Below, piece after piece: positions 25,764 through 35,120 of a DNA stretch of 64,000 nt. Under the pieces are notes generated by a model. It did not search any database, had not been told where the DNA came from, and saw only the letters and a list, made by a program, of their open reading frames with translations. Position numbers and translations under genes: made by a program. Positions within the stretch are counted from its first letter, which is position 1. Every line of letters starts with the position of its first letter. The DNA is taken from NCBI RefSeq assembly GCF_011395035.1, contig NZ_CP024770.1, forward strand, positions 927,670-991,669. Direction: 5' to 3'. Source of the DNA: Pantoea cypripedii (GTDB taxonomy: Bacteria; Pseudomonadota; Gammaproteobacteria; Enterobacterales; Enterobacteriaceae).

Positions 25764-26879
25764 TTAAATATCGACGCTGCTGACTGTCTCAGTTGCCTGC
25801 TCAACGGTTTCCATCGCCTCGAACAGCACTTCCGCAGTGACGTTAACCGGCATCAGGTGAATGGTCTCTTTCGCACGCAGGGTATGGGCAATCATCGCAT
25901 CAATTTGTGCTTTGTCTGAGATATCGATACCCAGTTCGCGCAGGCTGGTTGGCAATTTCAGCTGACGATAGAAGCTCAGCAGCATTTGCAGCTCCTGCTC
26001 GTCCTTCATCAGTGCGACCTGAACCAGAATCCCGTACGCCACTTTGATACCATGCAGAATGCTATGCGTTTGCGGCAGTACCGTCATACCATTGTGTACC
26101 GAATGAGCCGCAGCCACGCGGGTGAAACGTTCGCCCAACCCGCCGATTAATCCGCCACCGGCAATCACAGCATCCACCACAGCGATAAAACGCGCGGTCA
26201 ATGTTCCATGGCATTGATCGGCTAATACGGTTGCACTGTCACTGAGCAGCAACTCCCTGAGTCCGTGCGCCATATTGAGTGCGGTACGTGCGAGATAAGG
26301 CACTGTAGCGGCCTCGGCACTCCCCACCAGAACGCTGGCCTCATACCACTTGGCTAACGTATCGGCGATCCCCGCCAGCAGGTAAGGCGCTGGCGCTTGC
26401 AGAATGATTTCTGGCTCAACTAAAACCAGATGGTTCGCCTGTTTAAAGATCTCATAGCCGATATTCTCCCCCTGTGGGTTATACCAGACGGAGAGCGGCG
26501 TCCAGGCTGCGCAGGTCGCCGCAATGGTGGGAATCAACACCACCGGTAATTGCATACGGGCTGCCAGCGCTTTCGCACTATCCATCACCGTGCCACCACC
26601 AACGCCAATAATGACTTTGCAGCGCGGTCCGGCCTGTTCAGCCAGACGGCTTATCAGCGGTTCATTACAGTGCTCACGGATACAGGCTTTACCGGCAGAT
26701 TCAACCGTAAATGCCTCTGGCAACCAGGCCTGAGCGGCCTGCAAGGCTTGCTCGCCATACAACCACATCGCGTGCTGTAAGTCAGATTCGCTGTAGAAAT
26801 TGTTTAATTCACGGATCGCGCCCGGAAAGCAGTAATAGTTAGCCGGCCCCGGTACTACCTGAATTTCAGTAAAAGACAT
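25764..26879 (-). CDS. HcxA/YbdH-like hydroxycarboxylate dehydrogenase
   Basis: This 371-residue member of the iron-containing/glycerol dehydrogenase superfamily is very similar along its length to E. coli YbdH (HcxA): VVPGPANYYCFPGA at the start, IGVGGGTVMDSAKALA (NAD-binding), TIAATCAAWTPLSVWYN, AGIADTLAKWYEA and the metal-site His in AAAHSVHNG and THSILHG. HcxA reduces 2-oxoacids such as 2-oxoglutarate and 2-oxobutanoate. It follows an MFS gene by 26 bases, and that operon has MetJ-like boxes. An attractive role is interconversion of 2-hydroxy and 2-oxo acids related to methionine (inference). Confidence 0.85.
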   Translation of the reverse strand: MSFTEIQVVPGPANYYCFPGAIRELNNFYSESDLQHAMWLYGEQALQAAQAWLPEAFTVESAGKACIREHCNEPLISRLAEQAGPRCKVIIGVGGGTVMDSAKALAARMQLPVVLIPTIAATCAAWTPLSVWYNPQGENIGYEIFKQANHLVLVEPEIILQAPAPYLLAGIADTLAKWYEASVLVGSAEAATVPYLARTALNMAHGLRELLLSDSATVLADQCHGTLTARFIAVVDAVIAGGGLIGGLGERFTRVAAAHSVHNGMTVLPQTHSILHGIKVAYGILVQVALMKDEQELQMLLSFYRQLKLPTSLRELGIDISDKAQIDAMIAHTLRAKETIHLMPVNVTAEVLFEAMETVEQATETVSSVDI

Positions 26880-26905
26880 TTTTTCTTTCCTGGATAATTA
26901 TCGTA

Positions 26906-28390
26906 TTAACGCTGCACAACATCGGCATAATCTTCAGCATCGATGTCATAGCCAGCAGGCTCCCAGCGGATCGCAAACAGTGCCAGCAGACCCAACACCG
27001 GCGACAGGGCAATCACCCAGAACAGGCCGGTGTCCAGACTTGCGGTCAGAAGCGGGAATAAAAACAGCGCGATAGTGGTGGCGAAACGGGTGATGGTCTG
27101 ATTCAGCCCTACCCCAACCCCACGTATTGATGCCGGGTAGCTCAGTGAGGCATACACCATGGTCTGTGCACCAGGTCCAAACCCCTGTCCCAGCAGAAAT
27201 AGCGCCAGATAAGCGCAGCATAAGGCCGCCTTCAGCTCATCATCAGGTCGTCCCGCCAGCGCGAGTCCCAGCAAGGCCACTAACTGACACGCGTACCCTG
27301 CAATACTCATCGCTCGCGCACCAAAACGCGGCACCAGCCTTACGGCAGCCAATCCACCGGTAAAAGCGAAAAACAGATTGAGCGCCAGCGAAACTAAAAT
27401 GGTGGTCAGCATCGACTGCTGGAACAACGTGGAAACGATGATCGGTAACCCAAAAGCAATGGCACCGTAAGCAAAAGGTGACACGAAAGACATCACACTG
27501 GTCAGGATGGTACGGCGCAGGTAGTGGCCCCGCAGCAGTAAACCGTAGTTCTTCCAGCTCGCTTTATGTCTGATAGCGGTTGACGAACCTGCTGCTTCCG
27601 CCTGTGGAGCGGCCACTGCCGGAATGTTGTAGGACACCCGCAGAATTTGCGCTGCCTGCTCCAGGTCACCCTGATTGGCGGCCCATACCGGAGATTCCGT
27701 CATATAACGCTTACGAATCGTCAGGATCACCAGCGCGGGAACCGCACCAAATCCGACAATATAGCGCCACAGGGATGCAGTCTGACTTTCCGGCAGCCAA
27801 TAAAAGAAGGCCAGCACCAACAGGTAGGAAACCGAGATGGCGGCGTACCAGGTCGGACACCACATCGCGATGCTGGCGGCTTTGTTGCCCCGCCCTTTTA
27901 GCCGGGAAAACTCAGCCAGAAAAGCCATCGCTACCGGGAGGTCAATGCCGATACCCAGCCCCATAATAAAACGGCTGATGCCGAGCACTTCGGCATTCGG
28001 TGCCAGAGCACCCAAAATAGCGGCAAAGACAAAGAAAAACATATCCGCCATAAAGACACGATAACGGCCAATCTTATCAGTCAGATAACCGCCGATCAGC
28101 GCGCCGACAATGGCACCCATGGTGATCGCGGAGACCACCAGACCAATGCCTTTTGGGCCAAGACCGAATTCACGCGTGATGTCTTTTACCCCGAAGGCCA
28201 GTGCACCGAGATCGTAGGCATCAAGAAAGATACCGCCGAGCGCAATGGCAACAATGATGCGTGCATTGCTGCGCGCCTGGGTGGAGTTGTTGACTAACTG
28301 GCTGACATCGGAAGCGCTGCGGATGGTGTGAACAGCTGAGCCTGGTGATTCAGTCTGCTCTATTTCATTAGTTAAAGTTAGTTGCGTCAT
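26906..28390 (-). CDS. MFS transporter (aromatic acid/sugar porter type)
   Basis: This 494-residue 12-helix carrier has a 40-residue polar N-terminus. Family marks are GGIFLDAYDLGALAFGV (helix 1), GGYLTDKIGRYRVF (loop 2-3), SRFIMGLGIGIDLPVAMAFLAEFS and a long central loop. The Asp in helix 1 (LDAYD) is typical of aromatic or organic acid:H+ symporters and of YaaU-like porters. It shares an operon with the HcxA-like dehydrogenase. Tandem 8-bp boxes like those bound by MetJ overlap its probable promoter. It may import a hydroxy or oxo acid that the dehydrogenase processes. Confidence 0.85.
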   Translation of the reverse strand: MTQLTLTNEIEQTESPGSAVHTIRSASDVSQLVNNSTQARSNARIIVAIALGGIFLDAYDLGALAFGVKDITREFGLGPKGIGLVVSAITMGAIVGALIGGYLTDKIGRYRVFMADMFFFVFAAILGALAPNAEVLGISRFIMGLGIGIDLPVAMAFLAEFSRLKGRGNKAASIAMWCPTWYAAISVSYLLVLAFFYWLPESQTASLWRYIVGFGAVPALVILTIRKRYMTESPVWAANQGDLEQAAQILRVSYNIPAVAAPQAEAAGSSTAIRHKASWKNYGLLLRGHYLRRTILTSVMSFVSPFAYGAIAFGLPIIVSTLFQQSMLTTILVSLALNLFFAFTGGLAAVRLVPRFGARAMSIAGYACQLVALLGLALAGRPDDELKAALCCAYLALFLLGQGFGPGAQTMVYASLSYPASIRGVGVGLNQTITRFATTIALFLFPLLTASLDTGLFWVIALSPVLGLLALFAIRWEPAGYDIDAEDYADVVQR

Positions 28391-28417
28391 GTTTACTATT
28401 TATAGTTGTCATCATCT

Positions 28418-28449
28418 AGATGTTTGGATGTCCAGACGGACAGATTTCC
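28418..28449. promoter_or_regulatory. Four tandem MetJ-like boxes
   Basis: Consecutive octamers AGATGTTT, GGATGTCC, AGACGGAC and AGATTTCC match the met box AGACGTCT at 6, 5, 5 and 5 of 8 positions. They lie 28-59 bases before the MFS start and overlap a plausible minus-strand promoter (TTGCCA, 17 bases, AAATCT). MetJ binds two or more adjacent boxes cooperatively, so the tandem arrangement matters more than each match. The remainder of the 28391-28716 gap has only the hairpin listed below. Confidence 0.6.
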
Positions 28450-28636
28450 ACATTCATCCAGATCTGGCAACCTTTTTGGCGTGATTAGTTATGAAATATC
28501 GTTATATGACAGATAAATAACCAGAATTTAACATTGACTCAATTTGTCACCCCTTACCTGGAATGGCTCATCTTACAGGCAGTTTTTTGAGAGGAAGTGA
28601 ACTGAATGGATGCAAAGATAGAAAGGATTGGTATCC

Positions 28637-28665
28637 ATTATGGCGGCAATAAATACCGCCATAAT
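28637..28665. terminator. Hairpin downstream of an MFS gene
   Basis: ATTATGGCGG and CCGCCATAAT form a perfect 10-bp stem with a 9-base loop, about 50 bases past the stop of the minus-strand MFS gene at 28717. It probably ends that transcript, although no T tract follows on the minus strand. Confidence 0.5.
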
Positions 28666-28716
28666 CATTACATTTTTTTGGCAGTGCGTAGGCGATGACC
28701 TTATCTCAATTTCCTG

Positions 28717-30012
28717 TTATTCCATCATCAATTTAGCTTTGCTGATTTCTGAATCATTATCGCTCGACGAATTAACATAGAACATCACGACAACCGACAT
28801 CAACAATGAAATAGCCATAAAGGTATAGGATGCGCCTGGCGAGTGAGTGAGACCATTTAAATAACCGACTAACCATGCTCCAAGAAATGCCCCTAACGCG
28901 CCACAGCAATTAATCAGCCCCATTGAAACGCCTGCCACATTCTTCGGTAATATTTCCGGAATAAAAGCGAAGAAGGGTCCATAGGGGGCGTACATACAAG
29001 CCGCAGCCAATACCAGCAAACCGTATGAAGTCCAAAAATGCTGGGAACCCATCAGCCAGGAACTAAAGAAGGTTATCGACGCAATCATTAATAATGGCCA
29101 GATAAATACCTTCCTGGTTTGAAATTTGTCCGATAACCAGGAAACCAACAGCATGGTAACAATGGCGGCAAAGTATGGCACTGCGGTGAGCCAGCCAACG
29201 GAGACAATATCAATGGTGGCGGCCATTTTCAGGATGGAAGGCATCCACATCATAAAACCATAAACACCCACACTCCAGAGTGCATGCACGAAGCACAGCA
29301 TGACCACTTTTTTTGACCGTAAAGCCTCGCCATAATTGCGCATCGGCTTAATGTTCTTTTGTTCTTCATCCAGTTGGTTTTGTAGAACGCGCTTTTCCTC
29401 AGCATTTAGCCATGTCACCTGCGACGGCTTATCTCTGACCAAAACCCACCAGACAAATGCCCACAGCACTGCAGGGCCACCTTCAATGATAAACATTTCC
29501 CGCCAGCCCCAGGCGTCAATCAGGTATCCTGATACGATTGACATCCATAGCACAGTCACAGGATTCCCTAAGACAAGGAAGGTATTCGCTCTGGAACGTT
29601 CTGTCCTGGTGAACCAGTTACTGATATAAATCAACATCGCGGGCATCACCGCCGCTTCCACAACCCCCAATATGAAACGGATAACCATCAGCATGGGAAT
29701 ATTGGTGACGAATCCCGTCACGGTCGCACAGCAACCCCACAAAATTAAACTAACGAAAATGAGTTTCCGCACGCTGCGATGAACGGCGTAAAGGGCACCC
29801 GGAACCTGAAAAAAGAAATAACCCAGAAAGAACAATGCGCCAATAAGCGATGAAGTCGCATGAGATATACCCAGATCTTTCTCTATTCCCGATGCTGCGG
29901 CAAATCCATAGTTTGCCCTATCCAAATAAGCCAGGCTATACGTTATAAAGATGACTGGCATTAAATACCACCATCGTTTAGCAGGTAATGCAATATTATT
30001 CTTTTCTTTCAT
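28717..30012 (-). CDS. MFS transporter, ACS family
   Basis: This is a 431-residue 12-helix carrier. RWWYLMPVIFITYSLAYLDRANYGFA is the typical helix-1 signature of tartrate, phthalate and sugar-acid transporters in the anion:cation symporter family. GALFFLGYFFFQVPGALYA and NWFTRTERSRANTFLVLGNP also fit. I start at ATG 30012 with AGGGG six bases upstream; the longer frame adds 43 residues that do not fit the family. It is monocistronic, with its own upstream and downstream hairpins. The substrate is unknown. Confidence 0.85.
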   Translation of the reverse strand: MKEKNNIALPAKRWWYLMPVIFITYSLAYLDRANYGFAAASGIEKDLGISHATSSLIGALFFLGYFFFQVPGALYAVHRSVRKLIFVSLILWGCCATVTGFVTNIPMLMVIRFILGVVEAAVMPAMLIYISNWFTRTERSRANTFLVLGNPVTVLWMSIVSGYLIDAWGWREMFIIEGGPAVLWAFVWWVLVRDKPSQVTWLNAEEKRVLQNQLDEEQKNIKPMRNYGEALRSKKVVMLCFVHALWSVGVYGFMMWMPSILKMAATIDIVSVGWLTAVPYFAAIVTMLLVSWLSDKFQTRKVFIWPLLMIASITFFSSWLMGSQHFWTSYGLLVLAAACMYAPYGPFFAFIPEILPKNVAGVSMGLINCCGALGAFLGAWLVGYLNGLTHSPGASYTFMAISLLMSVVVMFYVNSSSDNDSEISKAKLMME

Positions 30013-30082
30013 CAGTGCGCCCCTGGATATGAAAGTCACGATTGGAAAACAAACATGACAACTTAACAAAGTCACCCAATCT

Positions 30083-30094
30083 GTTACCCGTAAC
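30083..30094. promoter_or_regulatory. Small palindrome upstream of an MFS gene
   Basis: GTTAC, CC, GTAAC lies about 70 bases before the MFS start, and further GTAACA half-sites occur near 30174 and 30186. It may be the binding site of a GntR- or LacI-type regulator. The rest of the 30013-30342 gap holds only the terminator. Confidence 0.3.
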
Positions 30095-30242
30095 CCTACA
30101 GGAATCGCAATGATGAAAATTGTGATCGATGTCTCAACCATGTTTTTACACCCTGTCCTGTCACTTAATTTTGGTAACAGGCCTTTGTAACATTACGCAA
30201 CAACAAAACACGTCAACTTAAAACAGGCTTTCAGCAATAAAG

Positions 30243-30280
30243 ATAAAAAAATACCAGCCACGAGAGATTCGGCTGGTATT
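30243..30280 (-). terminator. Rho-independent terminator of the OxlT-like MFS gene
   Basis: On the minus strand AATACCAGCC and GGCTGGTATT form a perfect 10-bp stem with an 11-base loop, followed by seven T residues. It sits 63 bases beyond the stop of the gene at 30343. Confidence 0.85.
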
Positions 30281-30342
30281 TTCCTGTGACAGGAATTTTT
30301 CAGAACGATGCCGTCACTCCGGCAGAATAAATTCGAACTCGC

Positions 30343-31614
30343 TTAGGCAGACGCTTTTAATTGCTGGATAAAGCGGCTGCGCCAGGGTTTGAGTACCAGT
30401 AAGGCCAGCAATGCGCACACAATATCCAGCGTGATGGCGCAGGCGAATACCAGGCTCCAGCTGCTGGTATGTTGATACAGTAATGCCGCCAGCGGGCCGC
30501 CAAAGATTGAGCCAATTCCCTGCGAGATATACAACCATCCATAGTTAGCCGTTGCGAAACGGGTGCCAAATGTATCTGTTAGCGTGGCCGGGAATAATGA
30601 AAATATCTCTCCCCAGCCAAAAAAGACCACCCCGGACAGCAATACAAACAGCAGGGGATCATCTTTGCACAACAGCCATAACGCCATGGCACAACCTTCC
30701 AGACCAAAAGCAATGAACATCATCTTTTCACGACCAATACGATCGGAAATATAGCCGCAGACCGGTCGCGTCAGGCCATTCATAAAACGGTCAATGGTCA
30801 TTGCCAGCGGGAGCGCAGCCATACCCAGTACCGTGACCGAGGTAATACCAAAATCGCCAGCAAAGATGGCCATTTGTGATGTCACCATCAGGCCAGAAGT
30901 CGACATCATGGTCATCATGATAAACATCAACCAGAAAAGTGGCTGACGTAACATTTCTCTTGAGGTGAAGTGTTTGCTGCTGACATTGTCAGGCGATGCA
31001 ACACCCTCCGCAATGGAACGATGGGGTGCCCGCAACCCCTGGCTGGCAATAAAACCCACCACAGCCATCATCAGGCCAAACTGCCATAAGGTATTTTCCA
31101 GCCCTTTCACTGCCAGAGAAGTGGTGATCGGAAACGTCGTCAGCACCGCCCCCATACCATATCCTGCTGCCACCATGCCGGTAGCAAACCCCCTCTTCTC
31201 AGGAAACCAGCGCACCATCAGACCAACGACACCAATATAAACAATGCCGGTGCCTAATCCTCCCAACACACCATAATAGAGATACAACTCCATCAGTGAT
31301 TCCATGTGCGCAACCAGCATCCAGCTGAGTCCGGTCAATACGGTTCCGACAGCAATCAATTTACGTGGACCAAAGCGATCAATAAGCTTGCCCTGGATGG
31401 GTGAGAAGAAAGTTTGCAGAATAATCAGAATTGAAAAGGTAATCTGAATTTCGGCGAGCGGAGCATGAAGTTTTTCCATTAATGGGCGGGTAAATAATGC
31501 CCAGACATACTGTGGACTGGAGATCGATATCATGCAAAGCAAACCTAAAGCCAATTGACTCCATTTTTTCTTTTGACTAACGACGACGTCATTAGTCAAT
31601 GCTGTATTGGTCAT
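30343..31614 (-). CDS. MFS transporter, oxalate/formate antiporter (OxlT) family
   Basis: This 423-residue 12-helix carrier resembles OxlT-like MFS proteins: SSPQYVWALFTRPLMEKL after helix 1, SPIQGKLIDRFGPRKLIAVGTVLTG (loop 2-3), GTGIVYIGVVGLMVRWFPEKRGFATGM and GRPVCG-like sequence in helix 8 (GLTRPVCGYISDRIGREK). Members exchange or import carboxylates. ATG 31614 has GGAG seven bases upstream; a longer version from 31662 lacks a ribosome site. It lies 86 bases from the DUF1445 gene in the same direction and could extend that operon. The substrate is unknown. Confidence 0.85.
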   Translation of the reverse strand: MTNTALTNDVVVSQKKKWSQLALGLLCMISISSPQYVWALFTRPLMEKLHAPLAEIQITFSILIILQTFFSPIQGKLIDRFGPRKLIAVGTVLTGLSWMLVAHMESLMELYLYYGVLGGLGTGIVYIGVVGLMVRWFPEKRGFATGMVAAGYGMGAVLTTFPITTSLAVKGLENTLWQFGLMMAVVGFIASQGLRAPHRSIAEGVASPDNVSSKHFTSREMLRQPLFWLMFIMMTMMSTSGLMVTSQMAIFAGDFGITSVTVLGMAALPLAMTIDRFMNGLTRPVCGYISDRIGREKMMFIAFGLEGCAMALWLLCKDDPLLFVLLSGVVFFGWGEIFSLFPATLTDTFGTRFATANYGWLYISQGIGSIFGGPLAALLYQHTSSWSLVFACAITLDIVCALLALLVLKPWRSRFIQQLKASA

Positions 31615-31700
31615 ATTATTGCTCCGACTGACAAGTGAGTCAGTCAGCGATGCATATACCATGCCAAAGTGCGTGCGTTAAACACACGCATCAAATGGCG

Positions 31701-32480
31701 TTAGCGCAGCTGCGCCGAGTAGTGTTCCACCGCGTCATCCAGAACCAGCATATGCCCGGCGTAGTGGGTAAACAGGTAAGCGCACCCGAGGGCGGGCAGC
31801 ACCTGCTGCGGTGTGACACCGCACGCCCAAAACAACGGCACCTGCCCGGATTTCACCCCAGGGAAGACACCGAAGTCAGGTGCTGCCAGATCAGTGATAC
31901 CGATCCCGGCAGGATCACCGATATGCAACGGCAAACCATGCGCAGAAGGATAGGCAGCGCTCAGCGCCACCGCTTCATCCACTTTATCTGCCGCGACGGG
32001 GCGCATACTCACGGCCACGTATCCCTGCATGCGGGCGGTGGGCTGACACGGAACCTGCGTCAGATAAACCGGTGGTGCGGCAAGGCTCACCGGGATGCCA
32101 GCACGGCGCAGGGCACCATCCAGCGAGTGGCTGCATCCCAGCAGGAACGCCACGGCATCATCCTGCCAGACATCGAGCAGATCATAGGGTTCATCCACCA
32201 ACTGTCCCTGTTGCCAGACCCGATAACGGGGAAACATGGTGCGCAGGTCAATGCGGCTCGTTCCCATTAAAATTTCGGTTTCCCCCGGTTCACTGACCGC
32301 TAACACCGGACAAGCTTTGGGATTGCGCACACAAAACAGCAGGAATTCATAGGCGGCGGACTGTGGTAACACCACCAGATTTGCTTGCTGATAGCCATCC
32401 AGTAGCCCAGCGGTGGGCTGACGCCATTCACCGCGCGCTATCGCGGCGCGTAAAGCGGCTGGGGTGCTAAAAGGGGTCAT
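31701..32480 (-). CDS. DUF1445 / UPF0317 hydro-lyase (D-glutamate cyclase-like)
   Basis: This 259-residue cytosolic protein is of the DUF1445 family, annotated as putative hydro-lyase and homologous to one domain of mitochondrial D-glutamate cyclase, which forms 5-oxo-D-proline. Marks seen are ARGEWRQPTAGLLDGYQQANLVVLP near the N-terminus, FLLFCVRNPKACPVL, FLLGCSHSLDGALRRAGIPV and HIGDPAGIGI, where the last holds conserved polar residues. Its start overlaps the stop of the MHS transporter gene by 4 bases (ATGA), so the two are tightly coupled. PxpB and PxpC homologues, subunits of 5-oxoprolinase, lie just upstream. This suggests uptake and handling of 5-oxoproline, D-glutamate or an analogue. 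Confidence 0.85.
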   Translation of the reverse strand: MTPFSTPAALRAAIARGEWRQPTAGLLDGYQQANLVVLPQSAAYEFLLFCVRNPKACPVLAVSEPGETEILMGTSRIDLRTMFPRYRVWQQGQLVDEPYDLLDVWQDDAVAFLLGCSHSLDGALRRAGIPVSLAAPPVYLTQVPCQPTARMQGYVAVSMRPVAADKVDEAVALSAAYPSAHGLPLHIGDPAGIGITDLAAPDFGVFPGVKSGQVPLFWACGVTPQQVLPALGCAYLFTHYAGHMLVLDDAVEHYSAQLR

Positions 32481-33805
32481 TTCAGCACCTCATTATGGGT
32501 ATCTTTGAGGCGCAGCAAAGTCCATAAGCTCAGTAACGCCGCGCATGCCATAAAGATGCCCGGAACCAGCAGGAAACCGGTTTTATTGATCAGCAGCGTC
32601 ACTAAATAAGGCGTGATGCCCCCTCCCAGAATGGCCCCCATATTGATGCTGATCGCCATGGCGGTGTAACGCATTGCTGTCGGGAACTGCTCGGCATAAG
32701 TGGGATATCCCACCGACTGCACAATCGGCATCGGCAGCGTAGCAATGAACATTGCCAGCGCGGCCAGCCAGATATTGTGGTGATCCATCAGCATCATCAT
32801 GGGGATCACCAGCACCACATAGCCGATAAATCCGACGCGCAGAATGGCGCGACGGCCATAGCGATCTGACAGACCGCCCCAGAATGGCATCATGCTGGCC
32901 ATCGCCAGGCTGATACAGGCCATCAGCCAAAACACCTGTTTTTTGTCAAAACCCAGCCAGGAGGTCAGATAGATATTCATAAAGACGAGGCCAATCCAGT
33001 AACCCGCGTTCTGACCAAACGTCAGCATGATGACACGTAACATGGCGGGCGTTTGGGTACGGAAGACATCGCTGAACGGACGTTTTTGAATTTTGTTGCT
33101 GGCAAGAAACGCTTTAAAGGCCGGGGTTTCTTCGACCTGATGGCGAATTAACGCCGAGAAAATCACTAAGGGTATGGTCAGCAGGAAGGGAATGCGCCAG
33201 CCCCATGCCGCAAGCTGAGTATTGTCCAGCAGATTGGTGGTCACCCCGCACACCAACGCGGCGAACCCGCCACCGAGCGCCACCCCCACCGGGGTGAATG
33301 CGCCATAAAAACCGCGTCGCCCGGTGGGGGAGGATTCAGCGACAAATGCCGCCGCACCGATGATTTCAGCCCCGGCAAAGAATCCCTGAATCAGGCGCAG
33401 TACCACCAGCAGCAGCGGGGCCGCAATGCCGACAGCGGCGGCGGTCGGTAACAATCCAATGGCTGCCGTCGCGCCCCCCATGCCGAGCACGGTCAATAAT
33501 AATACTTTGCGTCGACCGATACGGTCGCCAAGTCTGCCAAGCAGAACACCACCTAATGGACGAATTAAGAACGCGCTGCCAAATACCGCCAATATCGAAA
33601 GCAGTGCAGCAGTATCATTTCCACCGGGGAAAAACAGCGGGCCAATAATAACCGCCATAAAACCATAAATGCCGAACTCATAATATTCAATGGCGGTGCC
33701 GGTCATGGAAGCCATAGCAGCACGACGGGCGACGCTGCTCTCGCGATACTGTGGCCGGGTGTGCCCACGAGGTAAGGTTAATTGTGATTCAACTTCATAC
33801 GACAT
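32477..33805 (-). CDS. MFS transporter, metabolite:H+ symporter (MHS) family
   Basis: This 442-residue carrier has 12 helices. MASMTGTAIEYYEFGIYGF is the helix-1 mark of the MHS family (shikimate, citrate, ProP and alpha-ketoglutarate permeases). PLGGVLLGRLGDRIGRRKVL and GFFAGAEIIGAAAFVAESSP follow. It is translationally coupled to the DUF1445 gene. The substrate may be the pyroglutamate-like compound handled by the neighbouring enzymes (inference from context). Confidence 0.88.
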   Translation of the reverse strand: MSYEVESQLTLPRGHTRPQYRESSVARRAAMASMTGTAIEYYEFGIYGFMAVIIGPLFFPGGNDTAALLSILAVFGSAFLIRPLGGVLLGRLGDRIGRRKVLLLTVLGMGGATAAIGLLPTAAAVGIAAPLLLVVLRLIQGFFAGAEIIGAAAFVAESSPTGRRGFYGAFTPVGVALGGGFAALVCGVTTNLLDNTQLAAWGWRIPFLLTIPLVIFSALIRHQVEETPAFKAFLASNKIQKRPFSDVFRTQTPAMLRVIMLTFGQNAGYWIGLVFMNIYLTSWLGFDKKQVFWLMACISLAMASMMPFWGGLSDRYGRRAILRVGFIGYVVLVIPMMMLMDHHNIWLAALAMFIATLPMPIVQSVGYPTYAEQFPTAMRYTAMAISINMGAILGGGITPYLVTLLINKTGFLLVPGIFMACAALLSLWTLLRLKDTHNEVLK

Positions 33806-34187
33806 TTGTCACCTGCCTTATAAAACAATGAAATGGAGGTTCAATCTCAGCCGGGCGGCTATTCTTTTTTCTGAACACTGTCATTGATCTGGAGCAAGAG
33901 AAATGCCATTTGTCGAACTGATAAAAATGTTTCGTGCTTAGTGCCACTGAAGGATAAAAATGATGGATGGATGAATTAAATGATTTTTATTTTCATTTGC
34001 GCGGTTATTTTTCCGCTTATTTCCCCCTCTGTTGATCCGTTAAAAGGGAAATAAATAATACTTAGCAGGCGATCATTTATTCCGCTGCACGCTATGCAGG
34101 CAATATCCTCATTTTGGTGCAGCCAGATAACAGGGATAAAAAAACCGGTCATTGACCGGTTTATATTTACCGCAGATAAAATACCCC
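33806..34187. other. Intergenic region without genes
   Basis: I find no coding sequence in these 382 bases. The only clear element is the terminator at 34134-34162. The AT-rich part next to the MHS gene probably carries its promoter. Confidence 0.5.
34134..34162 (-). terminator. Rho-independent terminator of the pxpBC operon
   Basis: On the minus strand AAACCGGTC and GACCGGTTT form a 9-bp stem with a 3-base loop, followed by a run of T residues. It begins 26 bases past the PxpC stop. Confidence 0.85.
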
Positions 34188-35120
34188 TTACGTGCACAAC
34201 GCATTCAGCCATTCAGCACGCTCAATCGCCAGTTGTTGTGCCTGATCGACGCTGATCAGCCGAAACCGTATTTCATCGCCAGGCAGCATTTGTGCCAGAC
34301 GGGGCAGATCAACGCTGGCGACATGGGCAATTTTTGGGTAGCCCCCGGTGGTTTGCGCATCGGCCATCAGGATGATTGGCTGGCCATCGGGTGGCAATTG
34401 CAGGGTGCCGTAATCCACCGCTTCCGAAGGCAGTTCCATGGCCTGTTCCCGGGTAATCACTTCCCCCTCCAGGCGGTAGCCCATACGATTCGAATCCTGT
34501 CCGATGCGATAAACAGCAGTGAGAAAACGTTGCTGCATATCAGCAGCGAGTTGCTGCCAGTGACGTCCGGCCATCAGGCGAATGGGTTGTTGCGCACGGG
34601 GGAACAGTGCGGGCGCGTTAAAAGGCAACACGCGGGGCGTCGCGTTGGCAAAGGTATTGCGGGTAATCAGATGGTCACCCTGCCGCAGATAGCGACCGGC
34701 AAAACCGCCAAATTGCGCCATCAGGCAGGTGCTGTGGCTGTTCATGGTGGGTGAAACGTGAAAACCACCATGCACGGCCAGATATGCTCTCGCCCCCTGT
34801 CGGCGTTGACCAAACCCTAGCACCGCCCCCGCAGGGACAGCGACCGTTTGCTGCACCGGCACCGGCTGGCCGTCAATGTGTGGTGACAGATCGGCTCCAC
34901 AGATGGCGATAACGGCACGACGCCAGAAGCGTAGCCGCGGCCCCAGCAGGGTAATTTCCAGTGAAGCGCAGTCCTGCTGATTGCCAACCAGCAAATTGGC
35001 AAGGCGGTGTGAATAACGATCCATCGCACCACATATCGGAACACCCGCCTGCTGAAAGCCGTAGCGTCCTTCATCCTGCAAACTGCTGGCCATGCCGGGG
35101 TGTAACACCTCAAGCGACAT
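34188..35120 (-). CDS. pxpC: 5-oxoprolinase subunit PxpC (biotin-dependent carboxyltransferase family)
   Basis: This 310-residue protein is homologous to PxpC/KipA. It starts MSLEVLHPGMASSLQDEGRYGFQQAGVP, the conserved opening with the GMASSLQD and G-P motifs, and contains GAMDRYSHRLANLLVGN, YLAVHGGF and ADAQTTGGYPKI. PxpA, B and C together hydrolyse 5-oxo-L-proline to glutamate with ATP. Its ATG overlaps the PxpB stop by 11 bases, so the subunits are translationally coupled. No pxpA gene is present in the window. A longer frame upstream would overlap pxpB extensively and is rejected. Confidence 0.9.
   Translation of the reverse strand: MSLEVLHPGMASSLQDEGRYGFQQAGVPICGAMDRYSHRLANLLVGNQQDCASLEITLLGPRLRFWRRAVIAICGADLSPHIDGQPVPVQQTVAVPAGAVLGFGQRRQGARAYLAVHGGFHVSPTMNSHSTCLMAQFGGFAGRYLRQGDHLITRNTFANATPRVLPFNAPALFPRAQQPIRLMAGRHWQQLAADMQQRFLTAVYRIGQDSNRMGYRLEGEVITREQAMELPSEAVDYGTLQLPPDGQPIILMADAQTTGGYPKIAHVASVDLPRLAQMLPGDEIRFRLISVDQAQQLAIERAEWLNALCT

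Noticed and set aside
33976..34212. A 78-residue minus-strand frame near the PxpC end
   Set aside because: It overlaps the 3-prime end of pxpC and runs through its terminator, with no ribosome site or family likeness.
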